This document shows positions 17,498-26,950 of a DNA stretch of 64,000 bases, one piece after another. The notes under the pieces were generated by a model, which ran no database searches, had not been told where the DNA came from, and saw nothing but the letters and a program-made list of their open reading frames with translations. Made by a program: the position numbers and the translations under genes. The DNA is taken from NCBI RefSeq assembly GCF_017877055.1, contig NZ_JAGIPG010000002.1, forward strand, positions 1,706,052-1,770,051. Direction: 5' to 3'. The first letter of the stretch is position 1, and every line of letters begins with the position of its first letter. The DNA is from Neorhizobium galegae (lineage in GTDB: Bacteria > Pseudomonadota > Alphaproteobacteria > Rhizobiales > Rhizobiaceae).

Positions 17498-17812
17498 ATT
17501 TACCGATCTCCATATGCCCTGCCCAAGCCGGGAGACGCTCCGCGCTTGGGGGCTTTTCAGATGCCGCGCATTCTGGAGCAGCGGCCGATATAAATCCATG
17601 GGATTAGGGCCAATGAGCCTGCATTCGGGACCAAGGTCCGGTGGGGCGGGGACCTTGGTCTCATGGAGTTTGCGGGGCGAAGCAGGCAGGTGGGCTGTTT
17701 GTGACGGGATGAGCTCTCCTCCCCAGCCGCCGTGCGTCTGCACGGCGAGAAGAGGCGTCCCACGCAAGGAGGGAGATGGGAGCACCGCTGGCATTCTTCG
17801 AATATGTTCAGA
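17498..17812. other. Intergenic region with two hairpins
   Basis: Contains an 11-bp perfect hairpin GACCAAGGTCC / GGACCTTGGTC (17629-17639 with 17650-17660, 10-nt loop) and CGCCGTGC-GTCT-GCACGGCG (17727-17746). Neither has a U-run. It holds the promoter of the Gly-rich gene and the 3' flank of the 17813 gene. Confidence 0.5.
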
Positions 17813-18520
17813 CTAAGGACGAAGTGGTGGCGCAATGCCATTCCAAGATTCGATAAAACGTTGCGTTTCTTTCGGGTAGAGATCAGCTGCAGAGACGCTA
17901 AATATGCTGAAATACGCATTGCCGCATGCGTCGGTCGTGTGCCACGTTAGGTTGGCTAGGTCGCTGTACGTATTGATATAAAGCTGCGCGTTTACGTGGG
18001 GGCCGATGTGGAATCGATTGCCGTCATGATGAGCTATTATTGATGTCGACGATGGATGTGTGCCGTAGTCGGAAAAGAAGTGGAATTTCTCGTAGAGAGA
18101 AGCAAACCGCGCGGTGCCTTTCAGCCGAGGCTTAGTGTTGAGCTTCATCGGGCTAAATTTTTTCCACTGATCCTTGCCACTGAGCTTTCGCCATTGGCGC
18201 ACATCTTCAGGGATTTCAGTGAAATATAGCGCGAGCATGCCGATTTCGGCAATATCGCGGAGCAGACCAGCGGCCTGAACGAAATATCCGCAATCTAGCA
18301 ATTTTGTTGCCGCTCCAACTTGGTTCACGATTCGAAAGCCAAGTTGAGAAGCAGCCAGATAGTCCGCGTGTTCTTCTGGATCGTGTCGCGCGACATCCTG
18401 ATGAAGCAGAGCCTTCCGAAGCAAATCAGTTGACGCCACGAGAACTTCGACTTGAGCCGAAATGGCAGAGGCGAGCCGATGATGGCCCGCCTCTACTTCG
18501 CGTTCGTCAAAGATGCTCAT
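17813..18520 (-). CDS. Hypothetical all-helical protein, former downstream partner of nrdJ
   Basis: 235 residues (MSIFDEREVEAGHHRLASAI...), rich in helices, with AAGLLRDIAEIGMLALYFTE and a His/Tyr-rich middle (YGTHPSSTSIIAHHDG). Weakly reminiscent of DUF5677-like proteins; no firm family. It looks less GC-rich than its neighbours. Its ATG abuts an 800-bp inserted element; the ribosome site it once used (AAGG, 7 nt from ATG) is now stranded beside nrdJ. Without the element it would follow nrdJ after 16 nt. Its current promoter and ribosome site are unclear, so expression may be altered. Confidence 0.7.
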   Translation of the reverse strand: MSIFDEREVEAGHHRLASAISAQVEVLVASTDLLRKALLHQDVARHDPEEHADYLAASQLGFRIVNQVGAATKLLDCGYFVQAAGLLRDIAEIGMLALYFTEIPEDVRQWRKLSGKDQWKKFSPMKLNTKPRLKGTARFASLYEKFHFFSDYGTHPSSTSIIAHHDGNRFHIGPHVNAQLYINTYSDLANLTWHTTDACGNAYFSIFSVSAADLYPKETQRFIESWNGIAPPLRP

Positions 18521-18524
18521 CAAA

Positions 18525-19324
18525 TGTGGAGCGACAATCAGTATGACATAAAACGGATTTCAATCTCCCAGAACTAAGGCGCTTTTAGATCGGTTACGAC
18601 AAGCATAGTGACACGACGACAGATCGGTTTGACACAACATTAACGCTGGCAAAAACCAGGATGCCCCAGTCGGATCACCTCCGTATTTGAAGGTTGTTGA
18701 AAAGTTGGCCAAATGCCAAATTCACGCGCCACCCGGCTACAGAAAAAATGTTGACAGTCACGTAAAGTAGAACAAAGCTTAGACGACTAAAATGAGGATA
18801 TCGGAATGTTTGAAGTCGTCATCATGATCTGCTCCGCACTAATGTCTGCCCTCGGAATCACAACTGTGCTGTTCGCGTTGATGGAAAATCACACGATCCC
18901 TCTCATTGCCACTGACACGTTTGGATTTATCTGCTATTTTTCGTGGCTCCCTGGCCTAGCCGCTTCGATGATTTTTCTTTCAATGACCTCACGGTTTGCT
19001 GAGTGACAATCCCGGCCCGTAAAATGCAGCGATCAAGCTCAGAGAGCTGATGCCGCATCAATGTAACATCGGCATAACTCCGTGGGATTACGCATAGGCA
19101 GAAAACCGACATCTCCAGACCTCAATGCTTGATGGGATTGACGACATCTGGAGCATTCCAGCTCACCGCCTTGGTCTCGGAGACTTCACTCCGACGACCA
19201 CACAGCTCAAGCTGCGTTAGGGTAGCCGCTTAAATGCATCACGATACACACACGTCGCCCAAAGGTTTCGGGCGGCATTTGTGTCACGATAGTGTCGTTA
19301 TGTCATACTGATTGTCGCGCCACA
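18525..19324. mobile_element. 800-bp non-autonomous insertion element (IS21-like ends, MITE-type)
   Basis: 27-bp terminal inverted repeats, 26 of 27 identical, at 18525-18551 and 19298-19324; both begin TGTGG and contain GCGACAATCAGTATGACATA. The element is flanked by the 5-bp direct repeat TCAAA (18520-18524 and 19325-19329). Sub-terminal copies resembling the ends (18617-18637; minus strand near 19279-19297) recall the multiple terminal repeats of IS21-family elements. No transposase fragment is visible; it carries only a 66-codon membrane-protein frame. Confidence 0.85.
18806..19006 (+). CDS. Putative 66-residue two-helix membrane protein inside the mobile element
   Basis: MFEVVIMICSALMSALGITT starts a hydrophobic protein with two likely helices (to about 25, and CYFSWLPGLAASMIFLSM). 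GAGGATATCGGA upstream is an acceptable ribosome site. It lies wholly inside the 800-bp element, so it is either passenger cargo or a chance frame. No family recognised. Confidence 0.4.
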   Translation: MFEVVIMICSALMSALGITTVLFALMENHTIPLIATDTFGFICYFSWLPGLAASMIFLSMTSRFAE

Positions 19325-19341
19325 TCAAAGCGCCTTGCTAA

Positions 19342-22300
19342 TTAGCTGCACCCGCTCGTCGCACCGCAAGTGTCGCACTTCTCGCAAGTCCCATTCCGGA
19401 CCATCGTGAAGTTCTGGCACTCGCCGCACATGTTGCCCGTATAGCCTTGGGCGATCGAGCGCATCCGGCGTTCGTTTTCGACCTTCTTGGCTTCCGTCTT
19501 CGCCGTTGCAGCCTCGTCGGCGGCCTTGTCGGAGAAGAGCGCTGTCGTGGCGGCCTGTTCCTCGGCCAGTTCCTCGACGATCTCTTCGGCGAGTTCCTTG
19601 GCGCGCTCCTCGTAGTCCCGCTTGAAGGAGACGATTTCGGAGGTGGAGATGGCAACCGTCGGTTCCAGCTTGCGGGCGGCGGCACCGGCAAAGGCGGTGA
19701 CGTTGGTGCCGGCCGAGGCGCGGGCAGGGGCGGCGGTGGCCGAGCCCTTGATCTCGGCGGCCGGGCGGTCGCCGCCGGTGCCGGAGACGAGCACCGGCTT
19801 GTAGCCGCGGGTCAGGCCCTTGGAGACCACGTCCGCCTTGCCTTCCGAGACGCCGCGGCCGAGCGCGGTGTTGTTGAAGTCCGACGTATCGACATGGGCG
19901 AGGTCGTGGCGGCCGAGATAGGAGATCGCCAGTTCGCGGAACACGTAGTCGAGGATCGACGTGGCGTTCTTGATCGCGTCATTGCCCGTGACGATGCCGG
20001 CCGGCTCGAACTTGGTGAAAGTGAACGCGTCGACATATTCCTCGAGCGGCACGCCATACTGCAGGCCGAGCGAGACGGAGATCGCGAAGTTGTTGATGAA
20101 GGCGCGCAGCGCCGAGCCTTCCTTGTTCATGTCGAGGAAGATTTCGCCGAGACGGCCGTCGTCGTATTCGCCGGTGCGCAGGAAGATCGTGTGTCCGCCG
20201 ATCTTCGCCTTCTGGGTATAACCCTTGCGGCGGCCGGGCAGTTTTTCCTGGCTGCGGACGACCTTTTCGATGATCCGCTCGACGATCTTTTCGGTGATCG
20301 TCACGGCTTGGGCGGCTGCCGGCTGGGCCAGCAGTTCCTCGACGGCGTCTTCCACATCGTCATCGGCAATCAGCGACGAGTTGAGCGGCTGGGAGAGTTT
20401 TGAGCCGTCGCGGTAAAGCGCGTTGGCCTTCAGGCCGAGCTTCCAGGACAGCATGTAGGCGGAACCGCAATCCTCGACGGTCGCGTCGTTGGGCATGTTG
20501 ATCGTCTTGGAGATCGCACCCGAGATGAACGGCTGGGCGGCCGCCATCATGCGGATATGGCTTTCGACCGAGAGATAACGCTTGCCGATCTTGCCGCAAG
20601 GATTGGCGCAATCGAAGACCGGCAGATGTTCGGCCTTCAGGAAGGGCGCGCCCTCCAGCGTCATCGCGCCGCAGACATGGATGTTGGCCGCCTCGATGTC
20701 CTTCTTCGAGAAACCGATGTGTTCGAGCAGGTTGAAGCTCATGTCGGTGAGCTGTTCGTCGCTGACCTTCAGCGTGCCCTTGAGGAAGTCGGCGCCCAAG
20801 GTCCACTGGTTGAAGACGAACTTGATGTCGAAGGCGGCCTTCAGCGCGCCGTTGACGGCCTCGATCTTCTCGTCGGTGAAGCCCTTGGCCCGCAGCGAGC
20901 CGGGGTTGACGCCCGGAGCCTGGTTGAGGTTGCCGTGGCCGACGGCATAGGCTTCGATCTCGGCGATCTGGCTTTCCGAGTAGCCGAGCGTGCGCAGCGC
21001 TTCCGGGACGGCGCGGTTGATGATCTTCCAGTAGCCGCCGCCGGCGAGCTTCTTGAACTTGACGAGCGCGAAATCGGGCTCGATGCCGGTCGTGTCGCAA
21101 TCCATCACGAGGCCGATCGTGCCGGTCGGCGCAATGACCGAGACCTGCGCGTTGCGGTAGCCGTGCTGTTCGCCGAGGGAAAGCGCCTTGTCCCAGGCGG
21201 CCTTGGCATGGGCGACCAGATCCTGGTCCGGGTTTTCCGAATGGATCAGCGCCACCGGGTTGACCGACAGCTGTTCGTAGCCGGAGGTCTCGCCGTGTGC
21301 TGCGCGGCGATGGTTGCGGATGACCCGCAGCATGCTGTCGCGGTTCGGCGCGTAGTTCGGGAACGGGCCGAGCTCGGAGGCGATTTCCGCCGAGGTGGCG
21401 TAGGAAATGCCGGTCATGATTGCGGTCAGCGAGCCTGCGATGGCGCGGCCTTCCGGAGAGTCATAAGCGATGCCGGTCGACATCAGGAGGCCGCCGATAT
21501 TGGCGTAACCGAGGCCGAGCGTGCGGTACTGGTAGGAAAGTTCGGCAATCTGGCGCGACGGGAACTGCGCCATCATCACCGAGATTTCGAGGACGACGGT
21601 CCAGAGCCGCGTCGCATGTTCGTAATCGGCGATGTTGATGCGGGCGGTCGCCTTGTCCTTGAACTGCAGCAGGTTCATGGAGGCGAGGTTGCAGGCCGTG
21701 TCGTCGAGGAACATGTATTCCGAGCACGGGTTCGAGCCGCGGATCGGGCCGCCGGCAGGCGACGTGTGCCAGTCGTTCATCGTCGAGTTGAAGTGGATGC
21801 CCGGATCGGCGGACGCCCAGGCGGCGTAGGAGATCTGTTCCCAGAGGTCCTTGGCCTTCAGCGTCTTCATCACCCGGCCGTCCTTGCGGGCGGTGAGGTT
21901 CCAGTCGCCATCCGTCTCCACGGCGCGCAAAAAGTCGTCCTTGAGCGAGACGGAGTTGTTGGAGTTCTGGCCGGAGACGGTGAGGTAGGCTTCCGAATCC
22001 CAGTCCGTGTCATAGGTCTTGAATTCCAGGTCCTTGTAGCCCTGGCGGGCGAACTGGATGACGCGGCCGACATAGTTTTCCGGAACCTGGTCCTTCTTGG
22101 CGGCTTTGATCTCGCGCTTCAGCGCCGGGTTCTTGAGCGGGTCGTAGCAATCGTCGCCGCTTCCGCCTTCGCAATTGAGGCAGGCCTTCATGATGGCCTT
22201 CAGGTGCTTGGAGACGATCTTTGAACCGGTGACGAGGGCCGCCACCTTCTGCTCTTCCTTGACCTTCCAGTTGATGTATTCCTCGATATCCGGATGGTCG

Positions 22301-23154
22301 ATATCGACGACGACCATCTTGGCGGCGCGGCGGGTGGTGCCGCCCGACTTGATGGCGCCGGCGGCGCGGTCGCCGATTTTCAGGAAGCTCATGAGGCCGG
22401 AAGAACGGCCGCCACCCGAAAGCTTTTCGCCTTCGCCGCGCAGCATCGAGAAGTTGGAGCCGGTGCCGGAGCCGTATTTGAACAGGCGCGCCTCGCGGAC
22501 CCACAGGTCCATGATGCCGCCTTCGTTGACGAGATCGTCCTCGACCGACTGGATGAAGCAGGCATGCGGCTGCGGATGCTCATAGGCCGACTTCGACTTC
22601 GTCAGCTTGCCCGTGAAGGGGTCGACATAGAAATGGCCCTGGCCGGGGCCGTCGATGCCATAGGCCCAGTGCAGGCCGGTGTTGAACCACTGCGGGGAAT
22701 TCGGGGCGACGCGCTGGGTGGCGAGCATGTAGGCGAGCTCGTCCATGAAGGCGGCGGCATCTTCTTCGGAGGTGAAATAACCGCCCTTCCAGCCCCAATA
22801 GGTCCAGGTGCCGGCAAGACGGGAGAAAACCTGGCGCGCATCGGTTTCGGAGCCGTACTGCTCTTCCTTCGGCAGCGCCTTCATCGCTTCCGTGTCAGCT
22901 ACAGAGCGCCACAGGAAGGAGGGGACGTCGTTTTCCTCGACCTTTTTCAGGATCTTCGGAACGCCGGCCTTGCGGAAATATTTCTGCGCCAGAACGTCGG
23001 TCGCGACCTGGGAGAATTGCGCCGGCACGTCGATATCGGCAAGCCGGAAGACGATCGAGCCGTCCGGATTGCGGATCTCGCTGATCCCCTTGCGGAATTC
23101 GATTTCCCCGTAAGCGCCTGTGGCCGGCTTGGTGAAACGACGTTCGATGCGCAT
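19342..23154 (-). CDS. nrdJ: Adenosylcobalamin-dependent (class II) ribonucleotide reductase
   Basis: Makes deoxyribonucleotides with B12, independent of oxygen; the main or only RNR of many rhizobia. 1270 residues. Key pieces: WADTEAM-like N-terminal region, [16 protein letters not shown], the substrate-site [15 protein letters not shown] (Cys near 477), [20 protein letters not shown], and a C-terminal zinc-like CGECQ...[14 protein letters not shown]. The frame opens at 23217; [10 protein letters not shown] at 23154 matches family N-termini. NrdR-like and DnaA-like boxes lie upstream; no nrdAB, nrdEF or nrdR gene is in the window. Confidence 0.97.
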   Translation of the reverse strand: MRIERRFTKPATGAYGEIEFRKGISEIRNPDGSIVFRLADIDVPAQFSQVATDVLAQKYFRKAGVPKILKKVEENDVPSFLWRSVADTEAMKALPKEEQYGSETDARQVFSRLAGTWTYWGWKGGYFTSEEDAAAFMDELAYMLATQRVAPNSPQWFNTGLHWAYGIDGPGQGHFYVDPFTGKLTKSKSAYEHPQPHACFIQSVEDDLVNEGGIMDLWVREARLFKYGSGTGSNFSMLRGEGEKLSGGGRSSGLMSFLKIGDRAAGAIKSGGTTRRAAKMVVVDIDHPDIEEYINWKVKEEQKVAALVTGSKIVSKHLKAIMKACLNCEGGSGDDCYDPLKNPALKREIKAAKKDQVPENYVGRVIQFARQGYKDLEFKTYDTDWDSEAYLTVSGQNSNNSVSLKDDFLRAVETDGDWNLTARKDGRVMKTLKAKDLWEQISYAAWASADPGIHFNSTMNDWHTSPAGGPIRGSNPCSEYMFLDDTACNLASMNLLQFKDKATARINIADYEHATRLWTVVLEISVMMAQFPSRQIAELSYQYRTLGLGYANIGGLLMSTGIAYDSPEGRAIAGSLTAIMTGISYATSAEIASELGPFPNYAPNRDSMLRVIRNHRRAAHGETSGYEQLSVNPVALIHSENPDQDLVAHAKAAWDKALSLGEQHGYRNAQVSVIAPTGTIGLVMDCDTTGIEPDFALVKFKKLAGGGYWKIINRAVPEALRTLGYSESQIAEIEAYAVGHGNLNQAPGVNPGSLRAKGFTDEKIEAVNGALKAAFDIKFVFNQWTLGADFLKGTLKVSDEQLTDMSFNLLEHIGFSKKDIEAANIHVCGAMTLEGAPFLKAEHLPVFDCANPCGKIGKRYLSVESHIRMMAAAQPFISGAISKTINMPNDATVEDCGSAYMLSWKLGLKANALYRDGSKLSQPLNSSLIADDDVEDAVEELLAQPAAAQAVTITEKIVERIIEKVVRSQEKLPGRRKGYTQKAKIGGHTIFLRTGEYDDGRLGEIFLDMNKEGSALRAFINNFAISVSLGLQYGVPLEEYVDAFTFTKFEPAGIVTGNDAIKNATSILDYVFRELAISYLGRHDLAHVDTSDFNNTALGRGVSEGKADVVSKGLTRGYKPVLVSGTGGDRPAAEIKGSATAAPARASAGTNVTAFAGAAARKLEPTVAISTSEIVSFKRDYEERAKELAEEIVEELAEEQAATTALFSDKAADEAATAKTEAKKVENERRMRSIAQGYTGNMCGECQNFTMVRNGTCEKCDTCGATSGCS

Positions 23155-23277
23155 TGCCTTAAATCCCTCGTCTGTTGGCGCCCGATTGAAGAGCGCAGAT
23201 GTGCCGCTCCAGCCCACGCGTTCGACGCGCGCAGCCGGTTGAATGTTTCCGATCCCAGGTGACCATCCGTAGATGCC

Positions 23278-23326
23278 AACCTGTATGTTGTGGTGATAAC
23301 GGCTGCAACACTACTACATATAGTAT
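23278..23326 (-). promoter_or_regulatory. Pair of NrdR-box-like sites upstream of nrdJ
   Basis: Against the consensus acaCWATATATWGtgt, 23311-23326 (core CTACATATAG) matches 12 of 16 and 23278-23293 (core CTGTATGTTG) 11 of 16. The centres are 33 bp apart, close to the three-turn spacing usual for NrdR pairs, and 131-176 bp from the nrdJ ATG. Counted by hand; the second site alone would be weak. Confidence 0.5.
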
Positions 23327-23555
23327 TAACAGAATCTTTCCGCCAGTCCCAACCGTTGTTCCGGAGCGGAAAATCGAGCACGCACGGAGACCGTGATAGC
23401 AGCCCGCCCCTCATAGCCGGACTGCATGGTCTTTTCCCGTCAAACTCGAAGAAGAACCGGCCTCGTGATTCCGGTCCAGTCGCCGCCGCAACGTAAGGGA
23501 CACTGTCGGACGACCCGAGAGATTCGTCAAGGCGTAGATCGCTACGCTTTTGTAA

Positions 23556-23571
23556 CCACAAGATATTGTGC
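23556..23571. promoter_or_regulatory. Distal NrdR-box-like site
   Basis: Core CAAGATATTG with flanks gives 13 of 16 matches to the NrdR consensus, the best in the interval, but it lies about 400 bp from nrdJ and is unpaired. It could be a distal site or chance. Confidence 0.35.
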
Positions 23572-23580
23572 CTGTCAGGC

Positions 23581-23589
23581 TGTGGATAA
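23581..23589 (-). promoter_or_regulatory. Consensus DnaA box upstream of nrdJ
   Basis: The minus strand reads TTATCCACA, an exact match to the consensus DnaA box, 10 bp from the distal NrdR-like site. DnaA control of ribonucleotide reductase is known for nrdAB in E. coli; here it is an inference from a single 9-mer. Confidence 0.4.
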
Positions 23590-23771
23590 CGGGGACGAAG
23601 AAATAGCCGAGGATTCTCAGGCAGTTGCGAGGACGGCTTGAAGCTTGCGTAAGAAGGTGCCGAAATATTTCGTGACAGCCATACCCTACGACAAACCCGG
23701 CTCAGCGCGGTTTTGAAGGTCCGGCCGTACCATATTGAGGCACTTCAAGAATCCACAGCCACTAGTAATAG

Positions 23772-23807
23772 ATCAGCCCGCGCTGATTTTGGACCGCGCG
23801 GGCTGAT
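23772..23807. repeat. 12-bp perfect inverted repeat in the nrdJ upstream interval
   Basis: ATCAGCCCGCGC (23772-23783) pairs with GCGCGGGCTGAT (23796-23807) around a 12-nt loop. No adjacent U-run on either strand, so not an obvious terminator. The rest of 23590-24014 shows no gene. Confidence 0.5.
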
Positions 23808-24014
23808 GACAAGCACCGGGATTTTTGGAAGGGGCTGACGAGAATCAGTCGTTGGCGAACGGCCCCCGACGGGTGAAGCTCTGTCCAAGAAATAGGCCCA
23901 GGCGTCCTGACTGGCTTAAGCCCAAGAACTCTGGCCACGTAGGTTGTTCGAAAAAGCGAGGACGTTTGCCGAACAAGCTCGTCATCGGGGGGCCAGAGTC
24001 TGGTTTATGTGTCC

Positions 24015-24047
24015 CGGCGCTGCGGCCTCAACGATGCCGCAGCGCCG
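24015..24047 (-). terminator. Hairpin after the chemoreceptor operon
   Basis: CGGCGCTGCGGC (24015-24026) pairs perfectly with GCCGCAGCGCCG (24036-24047), beginning 17 nt beyond the stop of the periplasmic gene. No U-run follows on the minus strand, so the role is inferred from position and stability. Confidence 0.55.
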
Positions 24048-24064
24048 AAGCAATCTCGCCCGGC

Positions 24065-24646
24065 TCAGAGAGAATCGACGTTTATCCCGATGGTAACGGC
24101 GCCGATCGGCGTTCCGCTCTCATCGGAAATCGTCACGCTTGCCTGCGATTGCAGCGTCTGGGACGATTCGTCTTTTTCGACCTCGTCGACGAAGAGCGCG
24201 TTCTTGCCGGCACCGAAGGACTTCTTGAACTTTGCCTCGTCGCCCTGCCAGTAGTCGGAGGTTATGTCGCTCTGCCCGACATTCAGCCCCTTGGCATCCA
24301 TGACGAAGATTTCGGTAATGGCACCCTCGGACTTCTCCTTCTTTTCCACGAGAAGTTTCGACAGAGCGTTGTTCAGCACGCCGTCGATCATCGCACGATT
24401 GGAGCTGTCGACCTCGGCGCGCCATTTCTTGTCGAGCGCCAGGATATCGGCGTCGCTCAGCTTGGCATTGGCAGCGTTCTGGGCCTTGATCGCCGAGATC
24501 ACCACGGCATCGTTGAGCCAGGGCTTTATCTTGGCGGTGACATATTCGCTCACCGGTGCGACATGGGCCTCCTCGGCCAGAGCCGTGCCAAGCGGCAGGG
24601 CGAGTACGGTGCTGCCGAGAAGGAGCATGATGACGATCTTATGCAT
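24065..24646 (-). CDS. Periplasmic PDC/Cache-like sensor protein, partner of the chemoreceptor
   Basis: 193 residues with signal peptide (MHKIVIMLLLGSTVLALPLG, cleavage near ALA-EE). The mature part has a long helix, then EIFVMDAKGLNVGQSDITSD, YWQGDEAKFKKSF and a final strand pair ASVTISDESGTPIGAVTIGI, the layout of a single Cache/PDC sensing domain lacking any membrane or output domain. AGGGAAACACCT precedes the ATG. Sits 60 bp after the MCP gene on the same strand, so likely cotranscribed; it may bind ligand and present it to the receptor. Confidence 0.75.
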   Translation of the reverse strand: MHKIVIMLLLGSTVLALPLGTALAEEAHVAPVSEYVTAKIKPWLNDAVVISAIKAQNAANAKLSDADILALDKKWRAEVDSSNRAMIDGVLNNALSKLLVEKKEKSEGAITEIFVMDAKGLNVGQSDITSDYWQGDEAKFKKSFGAGKNALFVDEVEKDESSQTLQSQASVTISDESGTPIGAVTIGINVDSL

Positions 24647-24706
24647 AGGTGTTTCCCTTCCATAGGTTGCTGACGTTTATGAAGTCATGCGGCTGCAGAG
24701 GCGTCT

Positions 24707-26554
24707 TCAGGACGCCTGTCTGATGGGAGCAGCAAGGCCGGATCTTTTGTCGGAAAGAGAGTGATGGTTCCCCGATCCGGAGTGGGTCCGGGCGCCATCT
24801 CCGGCCGATTTTCCGACAGTAAACCTGCTGGCCGAACTCAGCAGCAGCCGGCCTTGAGAGAGCAGTTCCTGGCAGGCGGCATTGGTTTCTTCCACCATCG
24901 CCGCATTCTGCTGCGTTGCGTGATCCATCTGATTGATGGCGGTGTTGATCTCCTGCAGGCCCATGGCCTGTTCCCGATAGGACTGCACGATCGAAACGAT
25001 GCTGTCGCTGATGCGGTTGATCTGGTCGCCGATCTGAAGAAGGGCGTCGCCCGTGTCGTTGACAAGCCCGACACCGGCCGCCACCTCTTGATTGGAGCTG
25101 GTGATCAGAACCTTGATTTCCTTGGCCGCGTTGGCCGAACGCTGAGCGAGTTCCCGTACCTCCTGAGCAACGACTGCAAAACCCTTGCCGGCCTCTCCCG
25201 CCCGCGCCGCCTCGACGCCGGCATTCAGCGCCAGGAGATTGGTCTGGAAGGCGATCTCGTCGATAACGCCGATGATGTGGCCGATCTGGCTGGAGGAGGC
25301 CTGGATTCGGTCCATCGCGCCGATTGCATTGCGGACGACGGTTGCCGAGGAATGGGCGCCTTTCTTCGTCTCTTCGACGAGGTGCCCGGCGCTCTCGGCC
25401 TTTTGCGAAGAGGTTCTGACCGTTGTTGTGACTTCACCGAGGGAGGCGGCTGTCTCCTGGAGCGCGGCGGCCTGTCGTTCGGTGCGCTGAGCCAACTGGT
25501 CGGCGGCACCAGCAAGCTCGCTGGAGCGATCCTCCACCTGGTGAGAGGCTTCCTTGATCTCCGTCAGGGCGGCGGCAACCGCCTCGACCATGTTGTTGAA
25601 GTCCTGCTGCAGTTTTTCGAAATCCGGGCCGAGACCATCGAGATGAGTCGAAAAGTCGCCTCCGGCAAGCCTCTCCAGCGCGTGTCCGAGCTGCGCCATG
25701 ACGGCCCGTTGCGTGTTGCTGGTTTCCTCGGTGATCCTTGCATTGCGGGCGCGTTCCTCGTCAAGCGACTGGCGTTGCTCGGCGGCGATACGCTCTTCTT
25801 CGACCTTCGCAATAGCCTCTCCGCGGAACACTTCCAGGGCACGCGAGAGAACGCCTATCTCGTCGCCATTGCGCTGGTATTCGACCGGGGAGGTGAGGTC
25901 GCCGGTTTGCAAAGCGATGATGCGCGCACTGAGGTTCCTGACGGGGCGTCCGACAAGTCTGCGCATTGCAAAGAGGAAGGCTGTGACCGCTACGGTGATG
26001 ACGAGCAATTGGATAAGCAGCGTATTCAAAACCTCCTGCTGTGCCGTGGCGAGGATTTTCGCCACCGACCAGGCGGTGAAGAGATAGCCTGTGACCTTGC
26101 CGGATTTGTCTGGAGGCAGGGGCACAATGATCCCGACCAGACCTCTGGAAGCCAGTGTCGTATCGACAACCGTTTCGTCGGGTTTCTGACCGATCGCCTG
26201 GGCCAATTCGGCGGAGGACAGGACGCCTGGTACGCCTTCGCGTGCCCAGATGTCGACTGGGGCGAGTTCGGCGTTGAACGCGGCGAACTGGACCAGGTTG
26301 AGGGCCGGATTGTCGCGCGACAAGGCGTAGGCTTCCCGCACCGCATTGACCTTGCCCCATTTCACGCCGCCGGCCGCAACCGATGCGAATTGCTCCGCGC
26401 CGCGTGACCACTGTGTCGTCGCCGTGCTGATCAGCAAGCGTGTTTCCGATATCCAGGTATAGGTTGCCAATGCGGAAACGCCGCAAATGTTGACCGCGAC
26501 GATAAGCGCCGCCAGTTTGGTGGTGAGCGGCATCCTATTCAAAAAATCACGCAT
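24707..26554 (-). CDS. Methyl-accepting chemotaxis protein
   Basis: 615 residues: TM1 (about 14-35), periplasmic domain (36-170), TM2 (176-197), HAMP (198-250), a second HAMP-like segment near 285-335, then the cytoplasmic signalling hairpin whose tip IDEIAFQTNLLALNAGVEAA is canonical. No C-terminal CheR pentapeptide is evident. The ATG at 26554 has GAGG 6 nt upstream; the one at 26572 has none. The next gene encodes a secreted Cache-like protein that may share its sensory task. Confidence 0.93.
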   Translation of the reverse strand: MRDFLNRMPLTTKLAALIVAVNICGVSALATYTWISETRLLISTATTQWSRGAEQFASVAAGGVKWGKVNAVREAYALSRDNPALNLVQFAAFNAELAPVDIWAREGVPGVLSSAELAQAIGQKPDETVVDTTLASRGLVGIIVPLPPDKSGKVTGYLFTAWSVAKILATAQQEVLNTLLIQLLVITVAVTAFLFAMRRLVGRPVRNLSARIIALQTGDLTSPVEYQRNGDEIGVLSRALEVFRGEAIAKVEEERIAAEQRQSLDEERARNARITEETSNTQRAVMAQLGHALERLAGGDFSTHLDGLGPDFEKLQQDFNNMVEAVAAALTEIKEASHQVEDRSSELAGAADQLAQRTERQAAALQETAASLGEVTTTVRTSSQKAESAGHLVEETKKGAHSSATVVRNAIGAMDRIQASSSQIGHIIGVIDEIAFQTNLLALNAGVEAARAGEAGKGFAVVAQEVRELAQRSANAAKEIKVLITSSNQEVAAGVGLVNDTGDALLQIGDQINRISDSIVSIVQSYREQAMGLQEINTAINQMDHATQQNAAMVEETNAACQELLSQGRLLLSSASRFTVGKSAGDGARTHSGSGNHHSLSDKRSGLAAPIRQAS

Positions 26555-26950
26555 CCAGGGCCTCGATGTCATGCAGACGCGACCGGGAGATCCCAGTCAG
26601 GCGGATTGAATTCGGACATCGTACGCTGGGAGTGTTACACGGCAGGCGTCATGCCCGTGTCGCCATTGTCAGGCAAAGCCTACGGGCGACAGTGTTCCTC
26701 CTTTATATGAAGAAAATATAAAATTAGCACGCCCTCATGAGGAAAGCGGCATCAGGCAGCAGAAATATAGCGCTTGGAACGAAACCTCGATGCGAGTTCC
26801 TTGACGAATGCCAAATTCAGGGCACACGAAGTCCTCCGCGCGCCTTCACGACGCCGAAAGGCACGGATTTCGCGGCTGGCCGAAGGACGTGTTCTCGCGG
26901 AGATCACTCCACGTCGTCGCGCCCCGCCCGAAACGTTAGGGTTGTAGACC
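26555..26950. other. Intergenic region, nothing recognised
   Basis: About 400 bp between the chemoreceptor start and the end of gpt. Contains a 7-bp AT-rich inverted repeat TTTATAT/ATATAAA (26702-26722), possibly part of a promoter. No gene, terminator or repeat family identified. Confidence 0.5.

Noticed and set aside
20557..22224. 555-codon frame antisense to nrdJ
   Set aside because: Shadow frame inside a clearly identified enzyme gene.
23155..23640. Cobalamin riboswitch upstream of nrdJ
   Set aside because: Expected because the enzyme uses B12, but no B12-box-like GCCACTG context or riboswitch core was found in the leader; a covariance-model search would be decisive.
23581..23760. Replication origin near the DnaA box
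   Set aside because: Only one consensus box plus a weak GAATCCACA; no cluster, AT-rich unwinding region, parAB or hemE/dnaA neighbours.
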